Below are positions 1 through 8,182 of a stretch of 64,000 bases of DNA, piece after piece. The notes beneath the pieces were generated by a model. That model was not told the DNA's origin and made no database searches. It was given only the letters and a program-made list of their open reading frames with translations. Every line of letters begins with the position of its first letter. Positions within the stretch are counted from its first letter, which is position 1. The DNA lies in the NCBI RefSeq assembly GCF_002797735.1, contig NZ_PGFG01000001.1:2294001-2358000 (forward strand), in the 5' to 3' direction. A program made the translations under genes and the position numbers. Origin of the DNA: Thermoflavifilum aggregans (GTDB lineage Bacteria > Bacteroidota > Bacteroidia > Chitinophagales > Chitinophagaceae).

Positions 1-39
1 AGAAAGAAAAACTGATTGCCGGAAATAGGATGCATGGGA

Positions 40-762
40 TTATTTCAATCCCAGCACATCTTCCATGCTGAAGATGCCTTTTTTACCCTTCACCCATTCG
101 GCTGCCAATACCGCCCCCAATGCAAAACCCTCGCGGGAATGAGCCGTATGCCTGATTTCAATCTCATCCACAGCAGAGCTATACTTTACCACATGAATGC
201 CGGGCACAGGGTCCACCCGCTCAGAAATGACAGACAGCTCATCCGGCCGTTCTGCAGGGCGATTCACCCATTGCTTTTTGCGGCTGATGCGCTGCAGAAT
301 TTGCTCGGCCAGGGTGATGGCTGTTCCGCTGGGCGCATCTTTTTTGCCGGTATGATGAATTTCGCGGATGTCCACCTCATACTGCGGATAGGCAGCCATC
401 AGCTGCGCCAGATACTTGTTGAGGGCAAAAAACAAATTTACCCCCAGGCTGAAGTTGGAAGCATATACCAGGGTCTGATTCTGTTCCCGGCAGCGTTGTG
501 CTACCTCCGGCCAGCGATGCAGCCATCCCGTAGTCCCGCAAACCACAGGTACGCCGGCTTCAAAACAAGCCAAAATATTATCTACAGCCGATTCGGGTGT
601 AGTGAATTCAATCGCCACATCGGCAGCCGACAGCTTTTCGGGCTTCAGCCAATCTGCACGATTGTCCACATCCACCCGGCAAAGAATTTCATGTCCCCTC
701 TGCAGCACAATCGGCTCAATGGTTTTGCCCATGCGGCCATAACCAATAAGTGCAATTTTCAC
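40..762 (-). CDS. dapB: 4-hydroxy-tetrahydrodipicolinate reductase
   Basis: Cytoplasmic enzyme of the diaminopimelate/lysine pathway; it reduces hydroxy-tetrahydrodipicolinate with NAD(P)H. The 240-residue protein has the Rossmann dinucleotide loop GYGRMG at residues 7-12, the GTTGW segment near 76-80, the family His pair at 136-137 and the substrate-binding KKDAPSGTA stretch at about 140-148. Length is within the family range of roughly 235-270. In many Bacteroidota dapB follows parA-parB-DUF5683 directly; here an AT-rich patch of about 1.4 kb lies between DUF5683 and dapB. A TAnnTTTG-type box ends 23 bases before the ATG, so dapB probably has its own promoter. Identification is secure. Confidence 0.96.
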   Translation of the reverse strand: MKIALIGYGRMGKTIEPIVLQRGHEILCRVDVDNRADWLKPEKLSAADVAIEFTTPESAVDNILACFEAGVPVVCGTTGWLHRWPEVAQRCREQNQTLVYASNFSLGVNLFFALNKYLAQLMAAYPQYEVDIREIHHTGKKDAPSGTAITLAEQILQRISRKKQWVNRPAERPDELSVISERVDPVPGIHVVKYSSAVDEIEIRHTAHSREGFALGAVLAAEWVKGKKGIFSMEDVLGLK

Positions 763-785
763 AGAAAAAAATTTTAGCCAGGTGC

Positions 786-793
786 CAAAAATA
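786..793 (-). promoter_or_regulatory. Candidate -7 box for dapB
   Basis: TATTTTTG on the minus strand matches the Bacteroidota -7 consensus TAnnTTTG and lies 23 bases before the dapB ATG. No convincing -33 TTG was seen, so support comes only from the box and its position. Confidence 0.4.
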
Positions 794-874
794 CAACAGG
801 ATATAAAAAGATGGGGTGTGAAATTTTTCAGAATTCAACACATTTCGCACCCAATGTATCCTTAACCCTGCATA

Positions 875-1318
875 TCATGAATGAACCTTAATCTCCGAAA
901 TCCTGTTTCTCTTGAATCTTAGAAAATAAATTAAATATTCGCTTGCATAAAAAGATTCGGGTTGGCAATAAATTTCATCTTTATATTTCGAACAATAAAG
1001 ATGATAATACCACGAAACTTTACTTTGAAGCATGCTTGTCATAATTATCGTAAAGCTCTCTTGATTATAAGAAAAATCAATACCTACTGTTTGAAAAAAT
1101 TTCCACTTACTCATCCCAACCTTTATCCCATCAACAAATTGAAATACAGTATCTCTAACCGTTCCAAAAAGCCAATAATCATTATCATTTCTGCTCGATT
1201 TTAACCCTACAACAACCGAGTCTTTTTTGTTTTCTAAAAGAGTAAAATTAGATGGACTTGATTTCTTAAAAATTCTATATCCCTTTCTATAAAAATGAGC
1301 AATTGTTGAATCATTCAT
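875..1318 (-). CDS. Hypothetical protein in an AT-rich patch
   Basis: A 147-residue ORF I do not recognise. It is rich in Phe, Tyr, Lys and Ser and has no clear signal peptide or membrane segment. The base composition is much more AT-rich than the flanking dapB and parB genes. The reading frame stays open for 22 more codons upstream of the ATG (to a stop near 1385) without another usual start codon, so the gene may have lost its true 5' end. It sits beside another orphan ORF and a decayed PQQ-repeat gene, so recent acquisition followed by decay is plausible. It could be a real small gene or a fragment. Confidence 0.4.
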   Translation of the reverse strand: MNDSTIAHFYRKGYRIFKKSSPSNFTLLENKKDSVVVGLKSSRNDNDYWLFGTVRDTVFQFVDGIKVGMSKWKFFQTVGIDFSYNQESFTIIMTSMLQSKVSWYYHLYCSKYKDEIYCQPESFYASEYLIYFLRFKRNRISEIKVHS

Positions 1319-1439
1319 TACAGGTTCATACCGATTTGAATCCGCATTAAGTATATCTCTACCTGAATGGATGTATCACATGTATGACTTTTCAACTATC
1401 GAAAATATCTTTGTCTTTTCCGCTACCATAAAAGTTTCC

Positions 1440-1634
1440 TCATCTCCCAGGCATGAATCTGGAAATAACCGATTCCTGCATGCGTAAAAAAAATTTATCC
1501 CCATAAGTAGGCTCAATATCAACAGAATCTTTATATACACATCCTTTCGTGTAAGATTTTACAACTTGATTCGGATGATTAAATAATAACAATGCAAACA
1601 AAGCAAAAAGGAAAACAGCATCTTTAAAATCCAT
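1440..1634 (-). CDS. Small hypothetical protein with N-terminal hydrophobic segment
   Basis: A 64-residue ORF with a hydrophobic stretch at about residues 5-19 that could be a signal or membrane anchor, followed by a polar tail. No family recognised. It shares the AT-rich composition of the ORF just downstream (875-1318). The 121 bases between them contain stops in all useful frames, so the two cannot be joined by one simple frameshift. It may be a fragment of a former secreted protein gene. Confidence 0.3.
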   Translation of the reverse strand: MDFKDAVFLFALFALLLFNHPNQVVKSYTKGCVYKDSVDIEPTYGDKFFLRMQESVISRFMPGR

Positions 1635-1844
1635 CTTTCAAAATGAGTTTATATGTAAACAATGCAGTTCCAAAATCTGCTCCTATTAAGGTATATCTGC
1701 CGCTTTTCAGGGTATAATCATATTGCAATGGAGTGTGTCTATAAAAAAATTCGAGAAATAAGTCTTTCGCTTAGTGAAACAAAAAGATCTAACAAACAGC
1801 CAAGTAAGTGATATCTGGTGTGAAAAATTATTTCAACCTACTGC

Positions 1845-2040
1845 ATAGAAATATCCACCCTCCGCTGCCAAAATAAACTATTCCATCCGCTATCGCAGGA
1901 GATGAATTCAAAAATGCTGAACTTAGTTTAAACTTCCATTATCATTCACCCAACTGATGAACACCTTTGGTATGATACACGCCTGTGCGTTGCGGGTTGG
2001 CACGGGACATGGCTGTAGGGGCATGCGCACCGGTTTAGTC
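1845..2040 (-). pseudogene. Decayed PQQ-like beta-propeller (BamB-type) fragment
   Basis: No ORF is annotated here, but minus-strand translation from about 2030 downward gives a recognisable PQQ-repeat pattern: SRANPQRTGVYHTKGV, then QLGE, two consecutive stops, WKFKLSSAFLNSSPAIADG, then IVYFGSGG. After that a one-base frame change gives GYFYAVG and a stop. The order (N-P-x-R-T-G-V-Y, then W-K-F-K, then S-S-P-A-I-A-D-G-I-V-Y-F-G-S) is typical of the start of PQQ-binding-like propeller proteins. With two stops and a frameshift it cannot be functional. The rest of the propeller is absent; the flanks at 1635-1844 and 2041-2241 show nothing else I can assign. Confidence 0.6.
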
Positions 2041-2241
2041 TCTGTCAGAAAAGAAAGGCCATATTCTATGCAGAGTTGAGATAAAGTTCCGGTTCGTTTT
2101 CATTATGTTGTATGATTTATCATCGAAGTTTAAAAACCTTAAAACATAATGATCCAACCATTCAAAAAATTATTTTCCTCTTCGCACAAAATACCCCTTC
2201 AGCATTTTAATGCGGCGTATCTGAAAAACTTCTGGTTGTTA
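2041..2241. other. Non-coding stretch, nothing assigned
   Basis: Together with 1635-1844 this is the remainder of the 607-base gap between the orphan ORF and the DUF5683 gene, apart from the PQQ fragment. I see no ORF with family features, no strong hairpin and no clear promoter in it. Confidence 0.5.
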
Positions 2242-2997
2242 TCACTTTTGCTTGTCCAGGTTCATCACGAGGCCGTATCCGACATAGCCGCTGTGGATAA
2301 CGGGCTGCAAACGAAGCGAGAGATTATCGGATACATTGAAGTAATAAAGATGGGCATCTACCAGGGCATCGACAATATTGATCACATATACTCCCATGAA
2401 GGCCAAGGCTGAATAATCCACGTACTGCCGGTAAATATCGCGGATCCGCTTCTGGTCCTGCGGGCCATACTGATCCACAAAAGGATCGCCTGTTTTCTGT
2501 CCCGTAAAACTCAGCCGATAGGCATCGCGAAACAGGATATATTGTTTGTAATTGTAGATAAACACCCCGGCAGCTACACCCAATCCGGCATAGGCAATGG
2601 GTATTTTCCAGTATTTGTGGTTATAGGCCTGACCCAGCCCTGGCAGCACCGCCGAGTACAAAGCAGCCAGCCGAGGATCGTGAACGGGTTGAGCCATAGT
2701 AGTGTCGGGCTGGGCAATGGTAGTATCCGGCTGCATGCGGATAGTGTCTGCTGCTGATATAGCGGCGGGTGCATGGGTGGTATCAGCTTTCCTGGGCAGG
2801 GTATCACGCACAAATATGGTATCGGCTAAAACATGAATGGTATCAGTAACCACGGGCTGCTGGGCTTTTGCGTAGCGGGGCATTAGAAGTCCAGTGCATA
2901 TACACAAACCCAGCAAGCCACACACAAATCGGCCCTTTGCCCGCAGACAGGCGAAGTGACGGATAAGTCCTGAAAAAAGATGATATGGCCGAAACAT
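2242..2997 (-). CDS. DUF5683 family membrane protein
   Basis: Protein of about 251 residues in the DUF5683 position, directly after parB, as is common in Bacteroidota. I chose the ATG at 2997 because it begins a signal-like hydrophobic N-terminus ending near the AKAQQ segment. Upstream in-frame starts (3093, 3021) would run into or crowd the end of parB at 3029. After the signal comes a low-complexity linker rich in Asp-Thr-Thr and Ala-Gln-Pro. Then follows the conserved part with AALYSAVLPGLGQAYN and KYWKIPIAYAGLG, which are typical of the family, and further hydrophobic helices. The function of the family is not established. Probably cotranscribed with parA-parB. Confidence 0.85.
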   Translation of the reverse strand: MFRPYHLFSGLIRHFACLRAKGRFVCGLLGLCICTGLLMPRYAKAQQPVVTDTIHVLADTIFVRDTLPRKADTTHAPAAISAADTIRMQPDTTIAQPDTTMAQPVHDPRLAALYSAVLPGLGQAYNHKYWKIPIAYAGLGVAAGVFIYNYKQYILFRDAYRLSFTGQKTGDPFVDQYGPQDQKRIRDIYRQYVDYSALAFMGVYVINIVDALVDAHLYYFNVSDNLSLRLQPVIHSGYVGYGLVMNLDKQK

Positions 2998-3028
2998 AAT
3001 CCCGGATCCCTGCATCGGCATCCGGCAA

Positions 3029-3946
3029 TCAGCCGCGAATGCGTTGCAGGAGTTCCAGGATGCGGTTGAGTTCTTCATCGGAATAAAAATCAATGGCGAT
3101 ATGTCCTTTGCCGCTCTGGTTGCGCTGCAGTTTCACCCGGGTGGAAAACAGATCGGTGAGCTGATCCTGTATGCGCTGATAAGCTGGCGGTAGCTGCGTA
3201 CCGGAAGCGGCCGGCTTGTTTTTATGCCTGCGATCCAGCTGGCGCACCAGCTCTTCGGTTTGTCTGACGGAGAGTTTTTTACGGATGATTTCATGAAAAA
3301 CAAAGAGCTGTTGCTCGATGTTTTCAATATTGATGATTGCCCGGGCGTGTCCCATGCTGATTTCTCCGCTACGTACGGCAACCTGGATATCGGGCGGCAG
3401 CTTCAGCAGGCGCAGATAATTGGTGACCGTGGTACGATCTTTCCCGATGCGCTCGGCTACTTGTTCCTGTGTCAGTCCGCATTCTTCCATCAGGCGCCGA
3501 TAGCTGAGTGCCGTTTCAATGGCATTGAGATCCTGGCGCTGCAGGTTTTCAGTGAGTGCCCATTCCAGCAATTGCTGATCATCGGCCTCGCGGATAAAAG
3601 CCGGAATATCCTTCAGGCCGGCTATACGGGCTGCCCGCAACCGACGCTCGCCGGCAATGAGCCGGTATTGCCTGTGCCCTATGCGGCTTACGGTGATAGG
3701 CTGAATCACATCGTGTGTCTGGATGGAATGAGCCAGCTCGACAAGGGCCTTTTCATCGAAATCACGCCGGGGCTGCATGGGATTCACCTCAATCTGATCG
3801 AGCGGAATCCGTTCGAAATTGGTAGCCGAAATGATTTTTTCTTCGGCTAGCGTGCCGGAAGGCGACTTGAAATCAGCATCAATATGTTGAAGCAGAGAAC
3901 GAATTCCTTTACCAAGCGCTTCTTTTTTATGGGGTGCAGCAGACAT
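3029..3946 (-). CDS. parB: Chromosome-partitioning protein ParB
   Basis: DNA-binding, CTP-dependent clamp protein that loads at parS sites and works with ParA in chromosome segregation. The 305-residue protein has an N-terminal ParB/Srx domain with the IPLDQIEVNPMQPRRDF segment and GERRLRAA motif, a central helix-turn-helix region (LTQEQVAERIGKDRTTV), the GHARAI segment, and a C-terminal dimerisation part ending in a helix. The start codon shares one base with the parA stop (TGATG), so translation is likely coupled. No parS-like 16-bp palindrome was seen nearby, though I could not search exhaustively. Confidence 0.95.
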   Translation of the reverse strand: MSAAPHKKEALGKGIRSLLQHIDADFKSPSGTLAEEKIISATNFERIPLDQIEVNPMQPRRDFDEKALVELAHSIQTHDVIQPITVSRIGHRQYRLIAGERRLRAARIAGLKDIPAFIREADDQQLLEWALTENLQRQDLNAIETALSYRRLMEECGLTQEQVAERIGKDRTTVTNYLRLLKLPPDIQVAVRSGEISMGHARAIINIENIEQQLFVFHEIIRKKLSVRQTEELVRQLDRRHKNKPAASGTQLPPAYQRIQDQLTDLFSTRVKLQRNQSGKGHIAIDFYSDEELNRILELLQRIRG

Positions 3947-4746
3947 CAGGCAATGATTTTATCTTTTAGTTTAATGCGGGTTGCATCATTTTTCTGGAGA
4001 ATTTCACGAGCCAAATTCAGGTAGTGCAAGGCGCCGTTGCTATCGGCATCATACAGTACTGCCGGCTTGCCGAGGCTGGGAGCTTCAGCCAGACGCGTAT
4101 TCCGGTGGATGATGGTATCGAAAACCAGATCATTGAAATGATGCCTGATTTCGCTGAGGATCTGATTGCTCAGCCGCAGACGGCCATCATACATGGTCAG
4201 CAAAATACCTTCGATTTCCAGGCTGGTATTCAGCCGGGTCTGGACAATCTTAATGGTATTGAGCAGCTTACCCAGCCCCTCCAGCGCAAAAAATTCACAT
4301 TGCACCGGAATAATCACCGAATCGGCAGCCGTCAGGGCATTTACTGTAATCAAGCCCAGGGAAGGCGAACAATCTATGATGATAAAATCATATTCTGGCT
4401 TTAAAGGCTCCAGTACCTGTTTCAGCACATGTTCTCGGTTGGGATGATGAATCAGCTCCAGCTCGGCACCCACCAGGTCAATATGTGCAGGGAGAAGCTG
4501 CAGGTCTTTCATTTCCGTTTGAAGAATCACGTCGCGCGCACGGGCTTCATTGACCATGCAATCGTACACACTTTGCTGGATGTTGCGCAGATCAAACCCC
4601 AGGCCTGTGGTGCTATTGGCCTGCGGATCGGCGTCTACCAGCAGGGTTTTATATTCCAGCACAGCCAGGCTGGCTGAAAGATTGATGGCGGTGGTGGTTT
4701 TACCCACACCTCCTTTCTGATTAGCTAAAGCAATAATTTTTCCCAT
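3946..4746 (-). CDS. parA: Chromosome-partitioning ATPase ParA (Soj)
   Basis: Walker-type ATPase of the ParA/MinD family acting with ParB in chromosome segregation. The 266-residue protein starts with MGKIIALANQKGGVGKTT, giving the deviant Walker A motif at residues 11-18, followed by LLVDADPQAN (Walker A') and FIIIDCSPSLG (Walker B). Length matches chromosomal Soj-type ParAs, which lack an N-terminal helix-turn-helix. It overlaps parB by one base. A -7-like box lies 18 bases upstream, inside the 31-base gap after the UPF0173 gene. Confidence 0.96.
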   Translation of the reverse strand: MGKIIALANQKGGVGKTTTAINLSASLAVLEYKTLLVDADPQANSTTGLGFDLRNIQQSVYDCMVNEARARDVILQTEMKDLQLLPAHIDLVGAELELIHHPNREHVLKQVLEPLKPEYDFIIIDCSPSLGLITVNALTAADSVIIPVQCEFFALEGLGKLLNTIKIVQTRLNTSLEIEGILLTMYDGRLRLSNQILSEIRHHFNDLVFDTIIHRNTRLAEAPSLGKPAVLYDADSNGALHYLNLAREILQKNDATRIKLKDKIIA

Positions 4747-4764
4747 GGATTCGGTTCAAATAAA

Positions 4765-4772
4765 CAAAAATA
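4765..4772 (-). promoter_or_regulatory. Candidate -7 box for parA-parB
   Basis: TATTTTTG on the minus strand, matching TAnnTTTG, 18 bases before the parA ATG. It would let parAB be transcribed independently of the hydrolase gene upstream. Confidence 0.4.
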
Positions 4773-4777
4773 TCAGC

Positions 4778-5458
4778 TTACAATTCAATGGTTTCCCCTA
4801 TACCGGGCAACAGCAGCTGGCGGCCAGCTTCCTGAAAAGCCTTCCGTGCCGCCTCCTTATCAATCTTAATGTATCCGAAGGTATCATAATGCACACCTAC
4901 TACCCTCTCGGTCTGTACCAGTTCAGCAGCTACCAGGGCATCCTCATAACCCATGGTAAAATTGTCGCCAATGGGAAATACGGCAAAATCAATCCGGGCA
5001 TATCGCGGAATCAACTGCATATCCAGCGTAAGGGCAGTATCGCCCGAATAGTAAAAATTTCCTTGAGCAGTCTGACACACAAAACCACCGGGATTGCCGC
5101 CGTTAGTGCCGTCGGGCAGTTTGCTGGAATGGATAGCATGCACGTATTTCACTTTTCCGAAATCAAATGTCCAGCTTCCGCCATGATTCATCGGGTGCAC
5201 CTTTTGAAAACCCTGCCCCTGAAACCATTCAATGATTTCAAAATTGGATACGATAGTAGCACCTGTCCGTTTGGCAATGGCAGCTACATCGGCCACATGA
5301 TCGGCGTGGCCATGGGAAACCAGGATATAATCGGCCGGTATCTGATGAATGTCAATGTGCCGGGCCAGTTCATTGGGCGTGATGAACGGATCGAATAAAA
5401 TATGGTGCTGACCCACCTGCACAGCAAAACAAGCATGACCGTAATAGGTAAATTTCAT
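4778..5458 (-). CDS. UPF0173-type metal-dependent hydrolase (MBL fold)
   Basis: A 226-residue metallo-beta-lactamase-fold hydrolase. It shows the N-terminal YYGHACF segment, the metal-binding SHGHADHV motif near residues 50-57, NHGGSW, a YSGDTALT strand and a late HYDTFGYIK segment with a metal-ligand His. This layout and length fit the UPF0173 family, whose physiological substrate is unknown. It is 31 bases upstream of parA on the same strand and may be cotranscribed with it. A promoter with both -7 and -33 elements lies upstream. Confidence 0.9.
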   Translation of the reverse strand: MKFTYYGHACFAVQVGQHHILFDPFITPNELARHIDIHQIPADYILVSHGHADHVADVAAIAKRTGATIVSNFEIIEWFQGQGFQKVHPMNHGGSWTFDFGKVKYVHAIHSSKLPDGTNGGNPGGFVCQTAQGNFYYSGDTALTLDMQLIPRYARIDFAVFPIGDNFTMGYEDALVAAELVQTERVVGVHYDTFGYIKIDKEAARKAFQEAGRQLLLPGIGETIEL

Positions 5459-5510
5459 AACGAGGTAATTTAATCTTGGATTGAATCAAATGATTAGAAA
5501 CCAGATTTTA

Positions 5511-5543
5511 CAAAAATACAATCATTCTCCCGAAAGCGTCAAA
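5511..5543 (-). promoter_or_regulatory. Promoter for the UPF0173 hydrolase gene
   Basis: Minus-strand TATTTTTG (5518 to 5511) with TTTG (5543 to 5540) 21 bases upstream. Both elements match the Bacteroidota -33/-7 consensus with proper spacing. The box ends about 52 bases before the ATG at 5458. Confidence 0.6.
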
Positions 5544-5564
5544 CCCATGTGGATGATATGTGAA

Positions 5565-5596
5565 TTGATCTCACTCTGGCTTTTTCAGTAGGTTTG
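5565..5596 (+). promoter_or_regulatory. Promoter overlapping the FMN reductase start
   Basis: TTG at 5565-5567, 21 bases of spacer, then TAGGTTTG at 5589-5596, an exact TAnnTTTG match. The box ends only two bases before the ATG at 5599, so transcription would begin at or just after that ATG. Either the message is leaderless or the in-frame ATG at 5605 is the real start. Confidence 0.55.
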
Positions 5597-5598
5597 CT

Positions 5599-6111
5599 AT
5601 GGAAATGGAAGAGATTACCGTTATTGCAGGTACCAATCGTCCGGGCAGTCGCACCCTGCCCATTGCCCGTCAATATATCCGGCTGTTGCAGGATTATCCG
5701 GTTTCCACACATCTGCTTTCCCTGGAAGGCCTGGACCTGAACAAGCGCACAGAGCAGCTGAAGGAAATTGAAGATACGCTTATCATTCCGGTGCAAAAAT
5801 TCATTTTTATTTTACCGGAGTATAATGGCAGTTTTTCCGGGGCTGTGAAAACCTTCATTGATCTTACGCGTTACAAAGAATGCTGGTATTTCAAAAAAGC
5901 CCTGCTAACCGGTGTGGCAGAGGGAAAGGGAGGTAATCTGCGCGGACTGGAACATTTTACCGGTGTACTGCATTTTTTGAAAATTGTGGTGCATCCCAAT
6001 AAATTGCCTATTTCTTCCGTGCGGCAGCTGGTGAATGCACAGGGTGAAATCACGGACGAGCAGACCCTGCGCCTCATCAGGCAACAAATTGAAGAGTTTC
6101 TGGCATTATAA
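5599..6111 (+). CDS. NADPH-dependent FMN reductase-like flavoprotein
   Basis: A 170-residue flavodoxin-fold protein. The phosphate-binding loop GTNRPGS is at residues 11-17 and the flavin-contacting PEYNGS segment at about 74-79, the standard pair of motifs in the NADPH-dependent FMN reductase family (quinone/azo/chromate-reductase-like). The exact substrate cannot be read from sequence. The start could be 5599 or 5605 (MEMEE); a promoter box ends only two bases before 5599. The phosphoesterase gene follows within 11 bases, so the two probably form an operon. Confidence 0.88.
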   Translation: MEMEEITVIAGTNRPGSRTLPIARQYIRLLQDYPVSTHLLSLEGLDLNKRTEQLKEIEDTLIIPVQKFIFILPEYNGSFSGAVKTFIDLTRYKECWYFKKALLTGVAEGKGGNLRGLEHFTGVLHFLKIVVHPNKLPISSVRQLVNAQGEITDEQTLRLIRQQIEEFLAL

Positions 6112-6122
6112 TCTCATTGACT

Positions 6123-7361
6123 ATGTTTTCACTTCTTCGCAGTGGATGGATTATCCTGATTTTGCTGCTTATTGACTGGTATGCTTTTCAGGCCGTGCGC
6201 ACCCTGGTGCACGAATGGCATGGCAGGACCCGGCTGGTTGTGTATGTGCTATACGGATTGTTTTCCCTGGCCAGCTATGCGTTTTTGTTTTTTTCTGCTT
6301 CCTGGCATGTGCCGGCTCACCAACGGATGACGGGTTTTACGATTGCTATCGGGGCCATCCTGGGTAAAATTTTGGTAGATGTATGGTTGCTGATTGACGA
6401 TATCCGTCGTGGAATAGCCTGGCTGGTAGGGTTATGGGCTCCCCACGGCGAGGTGAGCGATGCCGTACGCGATGCATCGATCAGCCGCTCACAGTTCCTT
6501 TCTGCTGCAGGGTTGATTGTAGGAGGCGTGTTGTATGGCAGCCTGCTGTACGGTATATCAAACAAATACCGGTATCGCATCCACCATGTCCGCCTGCATT
6601 TTCCCGATCTGCCCGAAGCTTTTCGCGGGCTGCGCATCGTGCAGATCTCCGATATCCATGCAGGCAGCTTTACCCGACCAGATCGGGTAGCCCGGGGCGT
6701 ACAAATGGCCATGGACCTGAAGCCGGATATCATCTTCTTCACCGGCGATCTGATCAACAATCATCATGAAGAAATGGAAGATTATCAGGAAATATTCTCC
6801 CGGCTGAAGGCTCCCATGGGCGTGTATTCCATACTCGGCAACCATGATTATGGCGACTATACCCACTGGCCCAGCCCGGAAGCCAAGGCTGCCAACCTGG
6901 AAAGACTCAAACAAATTGAAGCCGAAATGGGCTGGCACATGCTCAACAATGCCCACACCATTCTGGAACGCAAAGGGCAACAGATTGCCCTGATCGGCGT
7001 GGAAAACTGGAGTGCCCTGCGCCATTTTTCCCGCTATGGTGATCTGAAAAAAGCCTATGCCGGCACAGAGGGTTATCCGTTCAAAATTTTGCTTTCCCAT
7101 GATCCTACCCATTGGGACGCACAAGTAAGACCGGAATTCCCCGACATCCAGCTTACCCTCTCAGGACATACGCATGGATTTCAATTTGGGGTGGAAATAC
7201 CCGGGTTTAAATGGAGTCCGTGCGAATATGTGTATAAAGAGTGGGCAGGCCTGTATCGTGAAGGAAATCAGTATTTGTATGTCAACCGCGGTTATGGTTT
7301 TATCGGCTACCCCGGGCGGGTAGGCATTCTTCCTGAAATTACCCTGCTGGAATTTGTTTAG
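6123..7361 (+). CDS. Membrane-anchored metallophosphoesterase (YkuE-like)
   Basis: About 412 residues. The first 150 or so contain several hydrophobic membrane segments. After a linker the calcineurin-like phosphoesterase domain shows its metal-binding motifs in order: QISDIHAG, FFTGDLINN, LGNHDYGDY, LLSHDP and SGHTHGFQFG. The C-terminal part (VNRGYGFIGYPGRVG) is typical of the YkuE/UshA-like membrane phosphoesterases. The ORF could begin at a TTG at 6117, but the ATG at 6123 is preferred. Substrate unknown; lipid or nucleotide phosphodiesters are possibilities. Its stop codon overlaps that of the convergent exonuclease gene. Confidence 0.9.
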   Translation: MFSLLRSGWIILILLLIDWYAFQAVRTLVHEWHGRTRLVVYVLYGLFSLASYAFLFFSASWHVPAHQRMTGFTIAIGAILGKILVDVWLLIDDIRRGIAWLVGLWAPHGEVSDAVRDASISRSQFLSAAGLIVGGVLYGSLLYGISNKYRYRIHHVRLHFPDLPEAFRGLRIVQISDIHAGSFTRPDRVARGVQMAMDLKPDIIFFTGDLINNHHEEMEDYQEIFSRLKAPMGVYSILGNHDYGDYTHWPSPEAKAANLERLKQIEAEMGWHMLNNAHTILERKGQQIALIGVENWSALRHFSRYGDLKKAYAGTEGYPFKILLSHDPTHWDAQVRPEFPDIQLTLSGHTHGFQFGVEIPGFKWSPCEYVYKEWAGLYREGNQYLYVNRGYGFIGYPGRVGILPEITLLEFV

Positions 7362-8107
7362 GCCAATACAATATCCTGCTCTGTGAGCAAAGGCATTTTT
7401 TTTAATCTCAGCAAAAGCTGGGCTACAGCAATCACGTCTTTCCGGCAATATCGGATGATGCGCTCCAGATCATGCTCCTGCCAGTACACCCGTCCTACAT
7501 CATATCCCTGAATATCATCTTTGGAAGAAGCAATACCCAATACTGAGGTAAGCAGCTGCAGGGAAGTAAAATGCCTACGCTCGCCAAAACGCCATAGCTG
7601 CATGGTGTCCACCACCGGTATTTCCCAGGGTTTGCGTCCATACAGCTCCAGCACCTCAGGCAGGTCCACCTGCAGAATCACAGCCCGCCGGCAGATATAA
7701 GGAATATCAAATTCCTGAATGTTGTGCCCGGCCAGTTTAAAACCTGGCTTTTTCTGCATTTTTTCAACCACCTCAAAAAAATCCTGCAAAACCCGGGCTT
7801 CATCATCCCCTGCAAATGCTTTGACACGTAATTGCATCCGTTTGGATGAAGAATCAGCATCCGTGGCTTCCGCAACTTCAGCAAAATATCCGGCACTGAT
7901 ACAGATAATTTTCCCGAACTCCGCATAAAAACCTGCCAGCTCCGGGTAAGCAGCTTCGGGCCCATTTTCAAATTCTGGCTTAATTTTTGAAACTTTATCA
8001 CTCCAGAGTTCCTGCATAGCAGGTGCAAGTTGCTGAAACGAGGCCTCGGCCGGAACAGTTTCGATGTCTATCAACAATAATTCGGATAAATTCAATTGAT
8101 TTAACAC
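7358..8107 (-). CDS. Predicted PolB-like 3'-5' exonuclease
   Basis: A 249-residue DEDD-type exonuclease resembling the proofreading domain of family B DNA polymerases (PF10108-like). Motif I is LLIDIETVPA near residues 11-20, motif II is GHNIQEFDIPYI in the middle, and motif III is near RKDVIAVAQL at the C-terminus. It lacks a polymerase domain. A role in DNA repair or nucleic-acid turnover is inferred from the fold. It converges on the phosphoesterase gene and overlaps it by four bases. The divergent neighbour at 8183 is 75 bases away. Confidence 0.85.
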   Translation of the reverse strand: MLNQLNLSELLLIDIETVPAEASFQQLAPAMQELWSDKVSKIKPEFENGPEAAYPELAGFYAEFGKIICISAGYFAEVAEATDADSSSKRMQLRVKAFAGDDEARVLQDFFEVVEKMQKKPGFKLAGHNIQEFDIPYICRRAVILQVDLPEVLELYGRKPWEIPVVDTMQLWRFGERRHFTSLQLLTSVLGIASSKDDIQGYDVGRVYWQEHDLERIIRYCRKDVIAVAQLLLRLKKMPLLTEQDIVLA

Positions 8108-8182
8108 ATAAAAAAGTTTTGTAATTTTTGTAAATTAAACAATGATTTAAACAATTTTTATTTTTCACCAAAACCTACATGT

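Noticed and set aside
16-777. 253-residue plus-strand ORF over dapB
   Set aside because: Antisense shadow of dapB; no family features.
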